NCBI RefSeq assembly: GCF_040218225.1
Contig: NZ_JAVJQO010000008.1
Coordinates: 1 to 64,000 of the forward strand
Length of the DNA: 64,000 nucleotides
Source: Gracilimonas sp.
GTDB lineage: Bacteria; Bacteroidota; Rhodothermia; Balneolales; Balneolaceae
Direction of reading: 5' to 3'
Below, piece by piece: positions 53,748-63,690 of the stretch. The translations under genes were made by a program, and so were the position numbers. The stretch's first letter is position 1. Each line of letters opens with the position of its first letter. Under the pieces are notes generated by a model. The model was not told the DNA's origin. It did not search any database and saw only the letters and a program-made list of their open reading frames with translations.

Positions 53748-54320
53748 CTACTCAGATTTCATACAGGTTATTTTCCAGGTTGGATAAGCAAAAGTCTCGT
53801 TTGTATTAACCCATTCGCCAACCCATTCAAACCCATCTTCACTAATTTCAGAAAAAGTTAATCTGTAGAAGCCTTCGGTGCCACTAGGGGCCGCCTGCTC
53901 CCGATAAAGCACAATGTTGCCTGCTTCTGTTTGTGTACCTTCCCAGGAGGGTAATACAGCCGGCAGGGAAGAAGAGCTGTAATAATGGACATACCATTTC
54001 AGACTGTCTGCATTAAACTGTCTGATACTTCCTGAATGAGCGCCATCGGCTTTTAGGGTCTCATCCTGAACAGCTTTTCCATTCATGATATATTTGAACG
54101 TCCATATCATATCTACCGGTTCATTCCAACTGCCGTCTGCAGCCCTGCTTTCAGAACTGCAGGAGCTTCTGCCAATAAGAGGATCGAAATCTGCTACCTG
54201 CTCAGGGGCCTCAGGATTGAGTTGTCCAAATGGATGGTCGGCATTGGGTTCATATTCGTATTGAGCATATATCGGAAAAGTCATGGATGAAATCAGGAAG
54301 AGGAAGAGTAGATGTTTCAT
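53748..54320 (-). CDS. Exported DUF1579-like protein
   Basis: 190 residues with a signal peptide (LLFLFLISSMTFPIYAQ). The mature part looks like a small beta-barrel of the DUF1579/lipocalin-like sort: VADFDPLIGRSSCSSESRAADG, VDMIWTFKYIMNGKAVQDET, and the closing FEWVGEWVNTNETFAYPTWK. The function is not known. Two Cys sit together (SSCSS has one; the other near the C-terminus). It is transcribed away from the glucan locus and shares with it a long intergenic region. Confidence 0.65.
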   Translation of the reverse strand: MKHLLFLFLISSMTFPIYAQYEYEPNADHPFGQLNPEAPEQVADFDPLIGRSSCSSESRAADGSWNEPVDMIWTFKYIMNGKAVQDETLKADGAHSGSIRQFNADSLKWYVHYYSSSSLPAVLPSWEGTQTEAGNIVLYREQAAPSGTEGFYRLTFSEISEDGFEWVGEWVNTNETFAYPTWKITCMKSE

Positions 54321-54601
54321 AATCGGTGATTTGGATTAAGGGTAGCTATCTTTTAAGATCAATAGAATCCCTACGCGACAAATGAGGTTTAAGATTCATT
54401 GACATCACCTGATTCAGCTTTTCTGGTTCCGGGTGAGCAATCCCGTTCTATCTTTTTGGACTTAAAAAAACATTTCAGGTAGTAAAATAAGGACCGACAA
54501 TCTTTATAAAGTATATACAGCCGGGTTTTTTTTAAGCTTTCACTCCAATCCAATGCAATTGTCAAACATGCCTTTCTGAATGAAGAAAGGGTATTTAGGA
54601 C

Positions 54602-54621
54602 TCAGAAAAGCGCTTTTCTGA
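54602..54621. promoter_or_regulatory. LacI-family-type operator palindrome
   Basis: TCAGAAAAGCGCTTTTCTGA is a perfect 20-bp palindrome with the central AAAGCGCTTT core typical of LacI-family operators. It sits about 130 nt before the first gene of the glucan locus, in the 430-nt gap 54321-54751. No other gene or RNA is seen in that gap. The regulator gene is not in the window. Confidence 0.6.
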
Positions 54622-54751
54622 CCGCTGTATATATAATGTTAATATTGCCATTTCGGCTTGTCACAATTATTGTCTGCCAGATCACTTGCGGAATAGTGAA
54701 TTAATTGGCGGAGTTCATAATAAATCTCTCCAGGAATAAAACTTAGTGGAA

Positions 54752-57700
54752 ATGAAAAGAATCGCTTTACTAATAATTGCGTTATTGAGTTTAAATATAA
54801 CAGCAATGAGCCAATCTGAAGAAGTTGCTGTTGAAAAATCCGCCGAGGGGTGGAAGCTACTCATCAACGGGGAAGAACTGATTATTAATGGTATGAACTG
54901 GGATTACTTTCCCAGGGGAACCAATTATGCATATAGCTTATGGGATCAATCTCCGGAGTTTATTCAACAAGCTTTAGACTATGAAATGTCTTTGCTTAAG
55001 AATATGGGCGTAAATGCAATTCGTGTTTACACCGGTATTCCCAAAAGATGGATCACCTACATTTATGAGAATTATGGCATTTACACGATGCTTAACCACT
55101 CTTTTGGCAGATATGGCCTTACTATTGACGGGGCCTGGATGGCAAATACAGAATATTCTGATCCAAGAGTCCGTGAGTTATTATTGAATGAAGTAACCCA
55201 GCTTGTAGAAGAATATAAAGACACCCCCGGACTGCTTCTTTATTTATTAGGAAATGAGAACAACTACGGTCTGTTCTGGGGTGGGGCTGAAACGGAAGAT
55301 ATTCCCATCGAAGACCGGAAGTCTACCATCCGTGCCCGGGCTATGTACGAATTATTTAATGATGCAGCTGTAGCCATGAAGGAAATTGACAGCAGTAACC
55401 CAATTGCGATCTGTAACGGGGATCTTCTGTTTATGGACCTTATCACGGAGCTAGTCCCTGATATCGACATCTTTGGTACAAACACCTACCGGGGCTTAAC
55501 CTTCACTGATTTATATGAGCGCGTAGAGAATGAATATGGCAAGCCAGTTCTGCTTACGGAATTCGGCTCTGATGCTTTTAATGCCCGAACTTTACAAGAA
55601 GCTCAGGGTGCACAGGCAACATATTTATTTAATAACTGGAAAGAGATCTATAAAAATGCAGCCGGAATGGGAGGAAGTGATAATTCTTTAGGCGGCTTTA
55701 CTTTTCAGTTTAGTGATGGCTGGTGGAAATATGGCCAAACTGAAAACCTTGATGTTCATGATAATAATGCTTCCTGGTCTAATGGTGGCTACCAGTTTGA
55801 TTTTGAAGAAGGCGAGAATAACATGAATGAGGAATGGTTTGGCATCATGGCTAAAGGGCCAACCAATCTTTCTGGTTTTTATGAGCTGTATCCAAGGGCT
55901 GCCTATTATGTGCTTAAAGAGGTACATCAATTCAACCCATACCAGCAGGGAGTATCTCAGGATAATCTGGAATCTCACTTTTCAGATATATCCATCATCG
56001 ATGCTGAACTTAGAACAAAGGCAGCAGGAGGAGAAGCAGGCGGAAGTTCAGATCTGATCTCCTTAAGCCGGTTCTCAGCTACCTTTGAAACATTTAATAC
56101 GGGGGGCAGCCTGATAACCACTCCTCAAAACGAAATCCCGGACAGGAACGCATTTCCCGATGAGTTAGGGTTTGATCACCTGCAGTCCTTTTACATAGGT
56201 GTAGAGGCAAACCCAAGCCCAAATATGAGAGCAGAAGTGGTTACCAACATTTTAGGGAATGTTGCTGAGAACCCGATTGATGAGATTTTCTATGAAAACA
56301 GGGGACGAGCGGTAGAGTTAATGGGGCAGAACGATGCCATTACCGTTGAATCTTTAAACAGGGTAGAGATTTACAGTGCAACGTATAACTGGAATCAGGA
56401 ATATTTTAACCTGGATGGTTTCTATAGAACCGGTCATTATCACTGGGGATACGAAGGCGACTTTTTTGGATTGTATCCGGAGGCAAATTATGGAGATCAA
56501 ATCGATATCTATAATGGCATTGCACCTTTTGGGTTTGAAGCCGAAGGGAAAAAAATGTTCGATGGCTTCAAATTGGCTTTCGGTCCACAACTTTGGTGGG
56601 GTGCTAACCCGGCAGTATTGCTAAAGTATTCCACAAATATTGGGCAAACCGATTTTACTGGAGTGTTTCATGAGGATATCGAAAGACAGGGATTAACAGG
56701 AAGCTCATTTGCTATTCCTCAGCCTAAAACCCGACGCCTGACTCTATATGCCGGTCGTGAGTTCGGGAATTTTGGAGTAGAACTTGGGGGTATTTGGGCC
56801 GGGCAGCCACTAAATGGCCGGGAATTCCAATTGGTTCGTGAGCAATCTGACGGTAGCTATGATGTATATGTAGATGAAATCGAATCAATGGATAACTGGG
56901 GTGGAAAAGTTAAACTGACCTATTCACGTGGTTTATTTAACTGGTATGCTCAATCTGCTATCATGGGATTAGTTGCCAACGGCGGAGCAGACCAAACCAT
57001 GACTTTTACAGGCTGGAGACTTAAAGACAGTGGAAGTGGCAATCAATACAATTTCTTGTCTGGTTTTACCTACAATGTCGGGAATCTGCAAATTGCACCT
57101 AACTTCTTATGGCAAAAACCAATTGAAGGTCCGGTACCTTCCGATGTGCAAGCGCCCGGTCGCCCCCGAAACATCCTTTCAGACCCATTTATAGTAAGGG
57201 CAAACCGTGAGCAAATAGCGGGTGAGCTGCTACTTACATTCGACCCGACTCCGGGCACTTACATGTACGAATGGAACAACGATATAGCGGAAGATGCCCC
57301 TCTGGCGATGAGTCTTGGATTTGTGTATCGCCATCTTCCCACTACACAGGATGCTGCAATTGGTATTCTGCCGGATGGAAGAACCTTTTTCCCATTCCCG
57401 GGAGCACCACCAGCTGAAGACCTTTGGGAAGTTCATGCCCGGGTTGTATCAAAACTGAACAGAGATCTTGGAATTATTGCCAACCTCTATGGAGGAGATG
57501 CTCAGGCACGAGGCAGCGATCCAAGACTAATCACCCGATATGGCGGGGATGTCAGGATGATTTACAAGAAAATGAAGTTCAGCAGTTTTGTAAAAGTAAA
57601 TGATTGGGGGCCTTACGATTACCATAGAGACTTTAATTTGACGTTCCCTCTGCAACTTATGGCTGATATATCAACATATATAAGCCGTCCGGACTGGTTT

Positions 57701-57889
57701 AACCTTCCCTCTACCAGAATCGGAATCAGAGGCACCTGGAGATCGCTTGATGATTTCTCTCCGCGGTATGCACCTACCTATACATTGGATCCAAGTGGTG
57801 AGCGTGTGCCGGATCCTACTGCTCCCGGATTTGATAATGGAGCTGAGTGGGAGTTCAGAACATACATACAAATTGATATAACGAATTAA
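54752..57889 (+). CDS. GH2/GH5-like glycosidase fused to an outer-membrane beta-barrel
   Basis: About 1045 residues from ATG 54752 (GTG at 54746 is possible). Signal peptide RIALLIIALLSLNITAMSQ. Residues about 27-390 form a clan-A TIM barrel: VNAIRVYTGIPKRW, likely acid/base Glu171 (numbered from 54746) in LLGNENNYGLFW, likely nucleophile Glu272 in VLLTEFGSDAF, with WWKYGQ near the end. After a Ser/Gly linker, about 460-1047 has no enzyme motif but alternates short hydrophobic strands with aromatic girdles (LTLYAGREFGNFGVELGGIW, FKLAFGPQLWWGA, AMSLGFVYRHL) and ends EFRTYIQIDITN, as outer-membrane barrels do. The enzyme would thus be held at the surface by its own barrel. The substrate is likely beta-1,3-glucan from the neighbours. 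Confidence 0.7.
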   Translation: MKRIALLIIALLSLNITAMSQSEEVAVEKSAEGWKLLINGEELIINGMNWDYFPRGTNYAYSLWDQSPEFIQQALDYEMSLLKNMGVNAIRVYTGIPKRWITYIYENYGIYTMLNHSFGRYGLTIDGAWMANTEYSDPRVRELLLNEVTQLVEEYKDTPGLLLYLLGNENNYGLFWGGAETEDIPIEDRKSTIRARAMYELFNDAAVAMKEIDSSNPIAICNGDLLFMDLITELVPDIDIFGTNTYRGLTFTDLYERVENEYGKPVLLTEFGSDAFNARTLQEAQGAQATYLFNNWKEIYKNAAGMGGSDNSLGGFTFQFSDGWWKYGQTENLDVHDNNASWSNGGYQFDFEEGENNMNEEWFGIMAKGPTNLSGFYELYPRAAYYVLKEVHQFNPYQQGVSQDNLESHFSDISIIDAELRTKAAGGEAGGSSDLISLSRFSATFETFNTGGSLITTPQNEIPDRNAFPDELGFDHLQSFYIGVEANPSPNMRAEVVTNILGNVAENPIDEIFYENRGRAVELMGQNDAITVESLNRVEIYSATYNWNQEYFNLDGFYRTGHYHWGYEGDFFGLYPEANYGDQIDIYNGIAPFGFEAEGKKMFDGFKLAFGPQLWWGANPAVLLKYSTNIGQTDFTGVFHEDIERQGLTGSSFAIPQPKTRRLTLYAGREFGNFGVELGGIWAGQPLNGREFQLVREQSDGSYDVYVDEIESMDNWGGKVKLTYSRGLFNWYAQSAIMGLVANGGADQTMTFTGWRLKDSGSGNQYNFLSGFTYNVGNLQIAPNFLWQKPIEGPVPSDVQAPGRPRNILSDPFIVRANREQIAGELLLTFDPTPGTYMYEWNNDIAEDAPLAMSLGFVYRHLPTTQDAAIGILPDGRTFFPFPGAPPAEDLWEVHARVVSKLNRDLGIIANLYGGDAQARGSDPRLITRYGGDVRMIYKKMKFSSFVKVNDWGPYDYHRDFNLTFPLQLMADISTYISRPDWFNLPSTRIGIRGTWRSLDDFSPRYAPTYTLDPSGERVPDPTAPGFDNGAEWEFRTYIQIDITN

Positions 57890-57905
57890 TTAAAAGGCTG
57901 GAAAC

Positions 57906-59333
57906 ATGAAGACAATGGTTTTAAAAAGCACCAAACGTACAATACTGGCAAGTTTGCTACTCATGTTCATTGCGCTGGGTTGTGAACGATCGGTAGATGG
58001 ATTAGAAGAGCCAAATTTTCCTGAAAATCCAGATGTTTTTATAGATGGATTTAGTTCAGGGCTCGAATACTATCCCTTTGCAGGCTCCAGGCCCGATGCC
58101 TTTAGCGTAGAGGAAGAGGATACCTATGATAACAGTTCTACGGCAATGCGCTTTGATGTACCCAATGAAGGAGATCCCCGGGGAGCATATGCAGGGGCTA
58201 TTTTCAGGGACGAAAATGGTGGCAGAGATCTTACTTCCTACAATGCACTGACCTTTTATGCAAAGGGTACAACGGCCGGAACAATTAATGAAATTGGGTT
58301 TGGTCAGGATTTTCTTGGAAATGAATATTCAGTTGCGCTGAACGGCCTCAGACTTACAACCAATTGGGAAAAGTATGTTATTCCAATACCAGATGCTTCA
58401 AATCTGACCTCTGAGCGCGGCCTGTTCTGGTATTCAGAAGGACCTGAGGAAGGTGATGGTTATTCTTTCTGGGTTGATGAGTTGAAATATGAGAACCTCA
58501 ATGGTTTAGCGCAGCCAAGACCAGCCATTGTTAATGGGAATGATGAGACTCAAACCAGTTTCATTGGTTCAACCATTCAGGTATCCGGACTTACATTTAC
58601 CATCAACCAGGCAAATGGGGTAGATGTAACGGTTGGTGCAGCTCCGGCTTATTTTACATTCAGCTCTTCAGATACGGATGTAGCTACTGTAAATGAGAAC
58701 GGATTGATAGAAGTAGTAGGATCTGGTACAGCCGAAATTACAGCCAGCCTTGGGGATGATCAGGCTAATGGATCTCTGACCGTTGAATCCATTGGTGATT
58801 TTACAGCAGCACCCACCCCTACAGAAGCTCCTGAAGATGTAATTTCAATCTTCAGCGATGCTTATGACAATGTACCGGTAGATTTCTACAATGGATTCTA
58901 TGCGCCATTTCAGACAACCACCTCAAATGACTTTTCTGTAAATGGCAACAATGTACTGAACTACGAGAACTTCAACTTCGTGGGAATCGAGTTCAACCAA
59001 AATGTACCAACCATAGATGGGTCTGATATGACCAATCTGAGCGTAGATATATACCTCCCGAATGATGTCCCCAATGGTTCAGCTTTTGCCGTAAATCTGA
59101 GAGATTTTGGAGCTGATGATGCCTTTGGCGGAGGCGATGACACGATTGCCTCTACAGTAGTATCTACGGGCAACAATCCTGTTTTGGTATCAGGCCAATG
59201 GATCAATATTAACCTTGATATATCAGGTATGGCTAACAAATCTAACCTCGGTCAGATTGTATTTGACTCAGATCAGGGAGCTGCACTTCAAGGTGCAACC
59301 ATCTATGTAGATAACATCTATCTGTACCGGTAA
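57906..59333 (+). CDS. Glycan-binding lipoprotein with BIG2-like domain
   Basis: 475 residues. Lipobox FIALGC (Cys26). Domains in order: a carbohydrate-binding-like beta-sandwich (about 45-195, LTSYNALTFYAKGTTAGTIN and GYSFWVDELKYENL), a bacterial Ig-like group 2 domain (about 235-295, FTFSSSDTDVATVNENGLIE and VVGSGTAEITASLGDD), then a second sandwich similar to the first (about 310-475, ending GATIYVDNIYLYR). Two like modules flanking an Ig spacer is a common plan for surface glycan-binding proteins. It stands between the barrel glycosidase and the GH16 gene and could hold laminarin at the cell surface. SusD-like features are absent. Confidence 0.75.
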   Translation: MKTMVLKSTKRTILASLLLMFIALGCERSVDGLEEPNFPENPDVFIDGFSSGLEYYPFAGSRPDAFSVEEEDTYDNSSTAMRFDVPNEGDPRGAYAGAIFRDENGGRDLTSYNALTFYAKGTTAGTINEIGFGQDFLGNEYSVALNGLRLTTNWEKYVIPIPDASNLTSERGLFWYSEGPEEGDGYSFWVDELKYENLNGLAQPRPAIVNGNDETQTSFIGSTIQVSGLTFTINQANGVDVTVGAAPAYFTFSSSDTDVATVNENGLIEVVGSGTAEITASLGDDQANGSLTVESIGDFTAAPTPTEAPEDVISIFSDAYDNVPVDFYNGFYAPFQTTTSNDFSVNGNNVLNYENFNFVGIEFNQNVPTIDGSDMTNLSVDIYLPNDVPNGSAFAVNLRDFGADDAFGGGDDTIASTVVSTGNNPVLVSGQWININLDISGMANKSNLGQIVFDSDQGAALQGATIYVDNIYLYR

Positions 59334-59370
59334 TCCGAAAATTAAAGCTGTCATAAATATTAAAATAAAC

Positions 59371-60198
59371 ATGACATTTCCATTCAGACTTACATCAGCA
59401 TTCTTAATTATAGCGTTCGTCATTTTGGGTTGCGACAGCAATAACGAACCCAAGGATACTTATACCAACATCGTTTGGCAGGATGAATTCGATGAAGATG
59501 GAAGCCCTGATCCTGACAAATGGACCTTTGACATTGGAACCGGACAGGAAATTTTCGGGCAGCCTGGTTGGGGTAATAACGAACAGCAGTATTACACTGA
59601 CCGTCCTGAGAATGTTGTGGTAGAAGATGGAATGCTTCGGATCACAGCCAGAAAAGAATCATTCCAGAATTCGTCCTATACCTCAGCCAGAATACTTACC
59701 AGGGGCAAATTTGAGACAACTTTTGGCCGATTTGAAGCCCGCATAATGCTTCCATTTGGCCAGGGTATATGGCCTGCTTTCTGGATGCTAGGCAACGACT
59801 CAAATGGGAGTGAAGTATGGCCCCAAATTGGTGAGATCGACATCATGGAGTACAGGGGACAACAGCCAACGATTATTCATGGCAGCGTACATGGCCCCGG
59901 ATACTCAGCAGGTCAGGCTGAAACAGACTCTTACCAGTTGACAAATGGAAGATTTGATACAGAATTCCACGTCTTTGCCATCGAGTGGGGCCCTGATTTC
60001 ATTAAATACTTTGTAGACGATGTACTCTACAATGAGATAACCCCTGAGGATGTAGCTGGAGAGTGGGTTTTTAATGATAAAACCTTCTATATCATTTTAA
60101 ACGTTGCGGTTGGGGGATCTTTTGTAGGCCCACCTAATAGCAGCACTCCTTTCCCTCAAACCATGCAAGTCGACTATGTGAGGGTTTTGACAGAATAA
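59371..60198 (+). CDS. GH16 endo-beta-1,3-glucanase lipoprotein
   Basis: 275 residues. Lipobox FVILGC (Cys21), so membrane-anchored and probably at the surface. The GH16 catalytic strand is complete: GEIDIMEYRG with nucleophile Glu155, Asp157 and acid/base Glu160. Other typical blocks are GWGNNEQQYYTDRPENVVVE, TSARILTRGKFETTFGRFEA, WPAFWMLGND, FHVFAIEWGPDFIKYFVDD and FYIILNVAVGGSF. The Met after the DI of the motif gives the beta-bulge form E-I-D-I-M-E that is usual in laminarinases. It cleaves beta-1,3-linked glucose chains internally. Predicted to work with the GH17 enzyme and the phosphorylase downstream. Confidence 0.92.
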   Translation: MTFPFRLTSAFLIIAFVILGCDSNNEPKDTYTNIVWQDEFDEDGSPDPDKWTFDIGTGQEIFGQPGWGNNEQQYYTDRPENVVVEDGMLRITARKESFQNSSYTSARILTRGKFETTFGRFEARIMLPFGQGIWPAFWMLGNDSNGSEVWPQIGEIDIMEYRGQQPTIIHGSVHGPGYSAGQAETDSYQLTNGRFDTEFHVFAIEWGPDFIKYFVDDVLYNEITPEDVAGEWVFNDKTFYIILNVAVGGSFVGPPNSSTPFPQTMQVDYVRVLTE

Positions 60199-60259
60199 AC
60201 TTGACCTGCATCATGCATTCATTAAATCGGAATTACTAAACAAACCTATAGCAGTAACA

Positions 60260-63200
60260 GTGTCTATCACCCTAAAAGAATTATATAACGAGAATTGGTT
60301 CAAAATATCTGACTCTGACTCAATTCGTCCTTTTTTCATGAGCATCGTGAGTGATTCAAATCACTGGATGTTTATTTCAAGTAATGGAGGGTTAACGGCG
60401 GGCAGGAAAAATGCAGAGTATGCTCTTTTCCCTTACAACACAGATGATAAAATTACTGAACTGGCTCACACTACAGGCAGCAAAACGATCTTTCAGGTTG
60501 AAGTAGATAATGATATCCATATCTGGGAGCCTTTTTCAAAACGAGATTCCTTCAAGTACCGTACAACTCAAAACCTGTACAAAAACTGGTATGGCAATAA
60601 GGTTCTTTTTGAGGAAGTAAATCATGATCTCGGCTTAACATTCAGGTATCAGTGGAATTCTAGCAATTTATACGGGTTTGTCAAGAAGTCTTCTCTAAAA
60701 AATAATTCTGAAAAAGAAATCAGTATTAAAGTCCTCGATGGCATGCAGAATATCATGCCTTATGGGGTAAGCAGTGATCTACAGAATAAATCCAGTAACC
60801 TTGTAGATGCCTATAAACGCAGTGAACTGGTGCCGGATACAGGATTGGGCTTGTTTGCTTTAAGTGCCATTATTGTAGATAAGGCAGAACCAAGTGAAGC
60901 ATTAAAGACTAATGTAGCCTGGTCAAAAGGACTCGAAAATCCCCTCTATTTACTTTCATCCCTTCAATTAGAGCGATTCCGGAAACAGCAACCGCTCACT
61001 CAGGAGGAGGACATTAAAGCTGAGAAAGGAGCCTACTTTGTTGTTTCTGATATAGAACTTGTCCCGGGCAAAACCAAGGGTTGGTCTATGGTTGCAAATG
61101 TGAACCAAAACCATGCGCAGGTTGCCGAGCTGAACCAATCTCTTAAGGCAGATGATGAGCTGTATGAATGGGTTGAGCAGGATATTGAGCGGGGCACCCA
61201 AAAGCTTAAACAACTGGTAGCTGGAGCTGATGGATTTCAGCATTCTTCAGATCAGCTTAAAAATGCCCGGCATTATTCAAATGTACTCTTCAATATCATG
61301 AGAGGTGGTACTTTTGATCATAACTACCGGATAGAAAAAGCCGACTTTGTTAAGTATCTCAATAATGCCAGCAAGAAAGTGGTAAAAGAAAACCAGGCTT
61401 TTATTGCTGGTTTAGGTGATGTATTCAACAGAGATATACTTCTTGAGAAATTATCGCAGAATGAAGACCCTGATTTAATACGTCTCGGAAAAGAATACTT
61501 GCCACTAAAATTCAGCCGCAGGCACGGTGATCCAAGCCGGCCCTGGAACCAGTTTTCAATCAACACCCATAGTGAAGAGGATGGTTCTAAGATTCTCGAC
61601 TATGAAGGCAACTGGAGAGATATTTTCCAAAACTGGGAGGCGCTGGCTCATTCATATCCTGATTTCATAGAGGGAATGATTTTTAAGTTTCTCAATGCAT
61701 CAACTTTTGATGGGTATAACCCATATCGGGTAACTAAAGATGGTTTTGACTGGGAAGTAGCTGACCCAGATGATCCATGGTCATACATAGGGTATTGGGG
61801 TGATCACCAAATTATCTATTTGCTGAAGTTTCTTGAGTTCTATCAAAGCCATGAACCCAAAGCGCTAAAGAACCTTTTTGATAAGGATGTTTTTGTATAC
61901 GCAAATGTGCCGTATCGAATTAAGTCGTTCGAAGAGATCGCGAAAGATCCTAAAGATACCATCGAGTTTAATGAGGATTCAGACACGATAATACGGGAGA
62001 AAGTTAAAGAGACTGGAGCAGACGGTGCTTTGCTGAGCAGCCATAAAGAAGAGATTCATCACATCAATTTTATTGAAAAGATACTGGCTACCGTACTGGC
62101 CAAAGTATCGAACTTTATTCCGGAGGCAGGCATTTGGATGAACACCCAGCGGCCTGAGTGGAATGATGCCAATAATGCCCTTGTGGGGAATGGAGTCTCG
62201 ATGGTTACGCTGTACTATCTGAGACGATTTCTTAAGTTTTTTGAGCCGGTTATTGAGCAGTCGGAACACGAGCATGTCAATGTATCGGAAGAGATTAAAG
62301 ATTTACTGGAAGGCACTCACGGAGTGCTTCAGGCTAACACTGACCTTTTAAAAAGCAGTTTCAGTAACAGTGATCGTAAAGCGATTACGGAAAAGCTTGG
62401 TAAAGCAGGCAGTACATATCGGAACAAAATTTATGATCAGGGTTTTTCGGGGAACAGAGCTTCTGTCAAGATCAGTGAACTCTCTGATTTTTTGCAAATA
62501 ACGCTTCAGTATCTGGAGCATTCGATTGAGGCTAATAAGCGGGATGATGATCTGTATCATGCTTATAACATTATGAGCCTGGATGAAGAGGGGATCTCTG
62601 TTTCCTATCTGGCAGAAATGCTTGAAGGTCAGGTTGCCGCACTTAGTTCTGGCTACTTAGATGCCAGGGAAGCTGTACAGCTATTGGATGCTCTTCGCAA
62701 CAGTTCCTTATACCGCGAAGACCAGCAGAGCTACATCCTTTATCCCAATAAAGAGCTTCCCGGATTTCTTGAACGGAATAATATTCCCAAGGAATTGGTC
62801 AAGAAGTCCAAATTACTGCAACAACTTATTGCTGATAACAACCTGCGCATTATAAACAAGGATGTGAATGGGGATTATCATTTCAACGGTAACTTCAAGA
62901 ATGCCAGAGATCTCAAAAAAGCTATAAACGATCTTAAAACGACCAAATATGCATCTCTGGCTGAAAAAGAAGAACAACTCATCCTGCAAATATTTGAAGA
63001 GGTGTTCAATCATAAGGCTTTTACCGGGAGATCAGGGACTTTCTTTGCATACGAAGGTTTAGGATCTATTTACTGGCACATGGTATCCAAGCTTCACCTG
63101 GCGGTATATGAAGTGTGTCAAACGGCCCATCAGCAACATGTTGAAACAGACATACAAAAAAAGCTTGCACACCACTTTGACGAAATTGGCAAAGGGATAG

Positions 63201-63673
63201 GAATTCATAAATCACCTGAATTATATGGAGCATTTCCCACAGACCCATACTCTCATACACCCGAGTATCGGGGAGCTCAACAGCCCGGAATGACCGGACA
63301 GGTTAAAGAAGACATCCTGGCTCGTCTTGGAGAATTGGGAGTAAAAGTACAAGCGTCCAGGCTGGAATTCGAACCTTTTCTGCTTAAGAAAGATGAGTTT
63401 ACAAACCAAAAAGAAAGCTTTGAGTGGGTGTCACTCAACAAGAAGCATGCAGAGCTCACACTTCCTGATAAGGCCCTTGCATTTACCTATTGCCAGGTAC
63501 CGGTTGTGTATGAAATGTCGGATTCAGAGCACCTGATTGTTCAGTTCAGCGATGGTACTACAAAAGCGTATGACCATTCCTCGCTGGATGAGGAAACATC
63601 TCAGAAAGTCTTTAAGCGAACGGGTACAGTTAAACATATTACAGTACGCCTGAATAAGGAAATACTTCGATAA
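60260..63673 (+). CDS. GH149-type beta-1,3-oligoglucan phosphorylase
   Basis: 1137 residues from a GTG start, no signal peptide, hence cytoplasmic. The length and blocks match GH149 rather than the shorter GH94: RRHGDPSRPWNQFSI, LDYEGNWRDIFQNWEAL, FDGYNPYRVTKDGFDWEV, then DPDDPWSYIGYWGDHQIIYL, where Asp515 in YWGDHQ is a good candidate for the general acid, and NTQRPEWNDANNALVGNGVS. GH149 enzymes cut beta-1,3-oligoglucans with phosphate and release glucose 1-phosphate. The assignment comes from memory of family features, and GH161 is the alternative. The GH16 and GH17 neighbours make a laminarin-oligosaccharide substrate very likely. Confidence 0.75.
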   Translation: MSITLKELYNENWFKISDSDSIRPFFMSIVSDSNHWMFISSNGGLTAGRKNAEYALFPYNTDDKITELAHTTGSKTIFQVEVDNDIHIWEPFSKRDSFKYRTTQNLYKNWYGNKVLFEEVNHDLGLTFRYQWNSSNLYGFVKKSSLKNNSEKEISIKVLDGMQNIMPYGVSSDLQNKSSNLVDAYKRSELVPDTGLGLFALSAIIVDKAEPSEALKTNVAWSKGLENPLYLLSSLQLERFRKQQPLTQEEDIKAEKGAYFVVSDIELVPGKTKGWSMVANVNQNHAQVAELNQSLKADDELYEWVEQDIERGTQKLKQLVAGADGFQHSSDQLKNARHYSNVLFNIMRGGTFDHNYRIEKADFVKYLNNASKKVVKENQAFIAGLGDVFNRDILLEKLSQNEDPDLIRLGKEYLPLKFSRRHGDPSRPWNQFSINTHSEEDGSKILDYEGNWRDIFQNWEALAHSYPDFIEGMIFKFLNASTFDGYNPYRVTKDGFDWEVADPDDPWSYIGYWGDHQIIYLLKFLEFYQSHEPKALKNLFDKDVFVYANVPYRIKSFEEIAKDPKDTIEFNEDSDTIIREKVKETGADGALLSSHKEEIHHINFIEKILATVLAKVSNFIPEAGIWMNTQRPEWNDANNALVGNGVSMVTLYYLRRFLKFFEPVIEQSEHEHVNVSEEIKDLLEGTHGVLQANTDLLKSSFSNSDRKAITEKLGKAGSTYRNKIYDQGFSGNRASVKISELSDFLQITLQYLEHSIEANKRDDDLYHAYNIMSLDEEGISVSYLAEMLEGQVAALSSGYLDAREAVQLLDALRNSSLYREDQQSYILYPNKELPGFLERNNIPKELVKKSKLLQQLIADNNLRIINKDVNGDYHFNGNFKNARDLKKAINDLKTTKYASLAEKEEQLILQIFEEVFNHKAFTGRSGTFFAYEGLGSIYWHMVSKLHLAVYEVCQTAHQQHVETDIQKKLAHHFDEIGKGIGIHKSPELYGAFPTDPYSHTPEYRGAQQPGMTGQVKEDILARLGELGVKVQASRLEFEPFLLKKDEFTNQKESFEWVSLNKKHAELTLPDKALAFTYCQVPVVYEMSDSEHLIVQFSDGTTKAYDHSSLDEETSQKVFKRTGTVKHITVRLNKEILR

Positions 63674-63690
63674 AATTAAAATAGATCACC

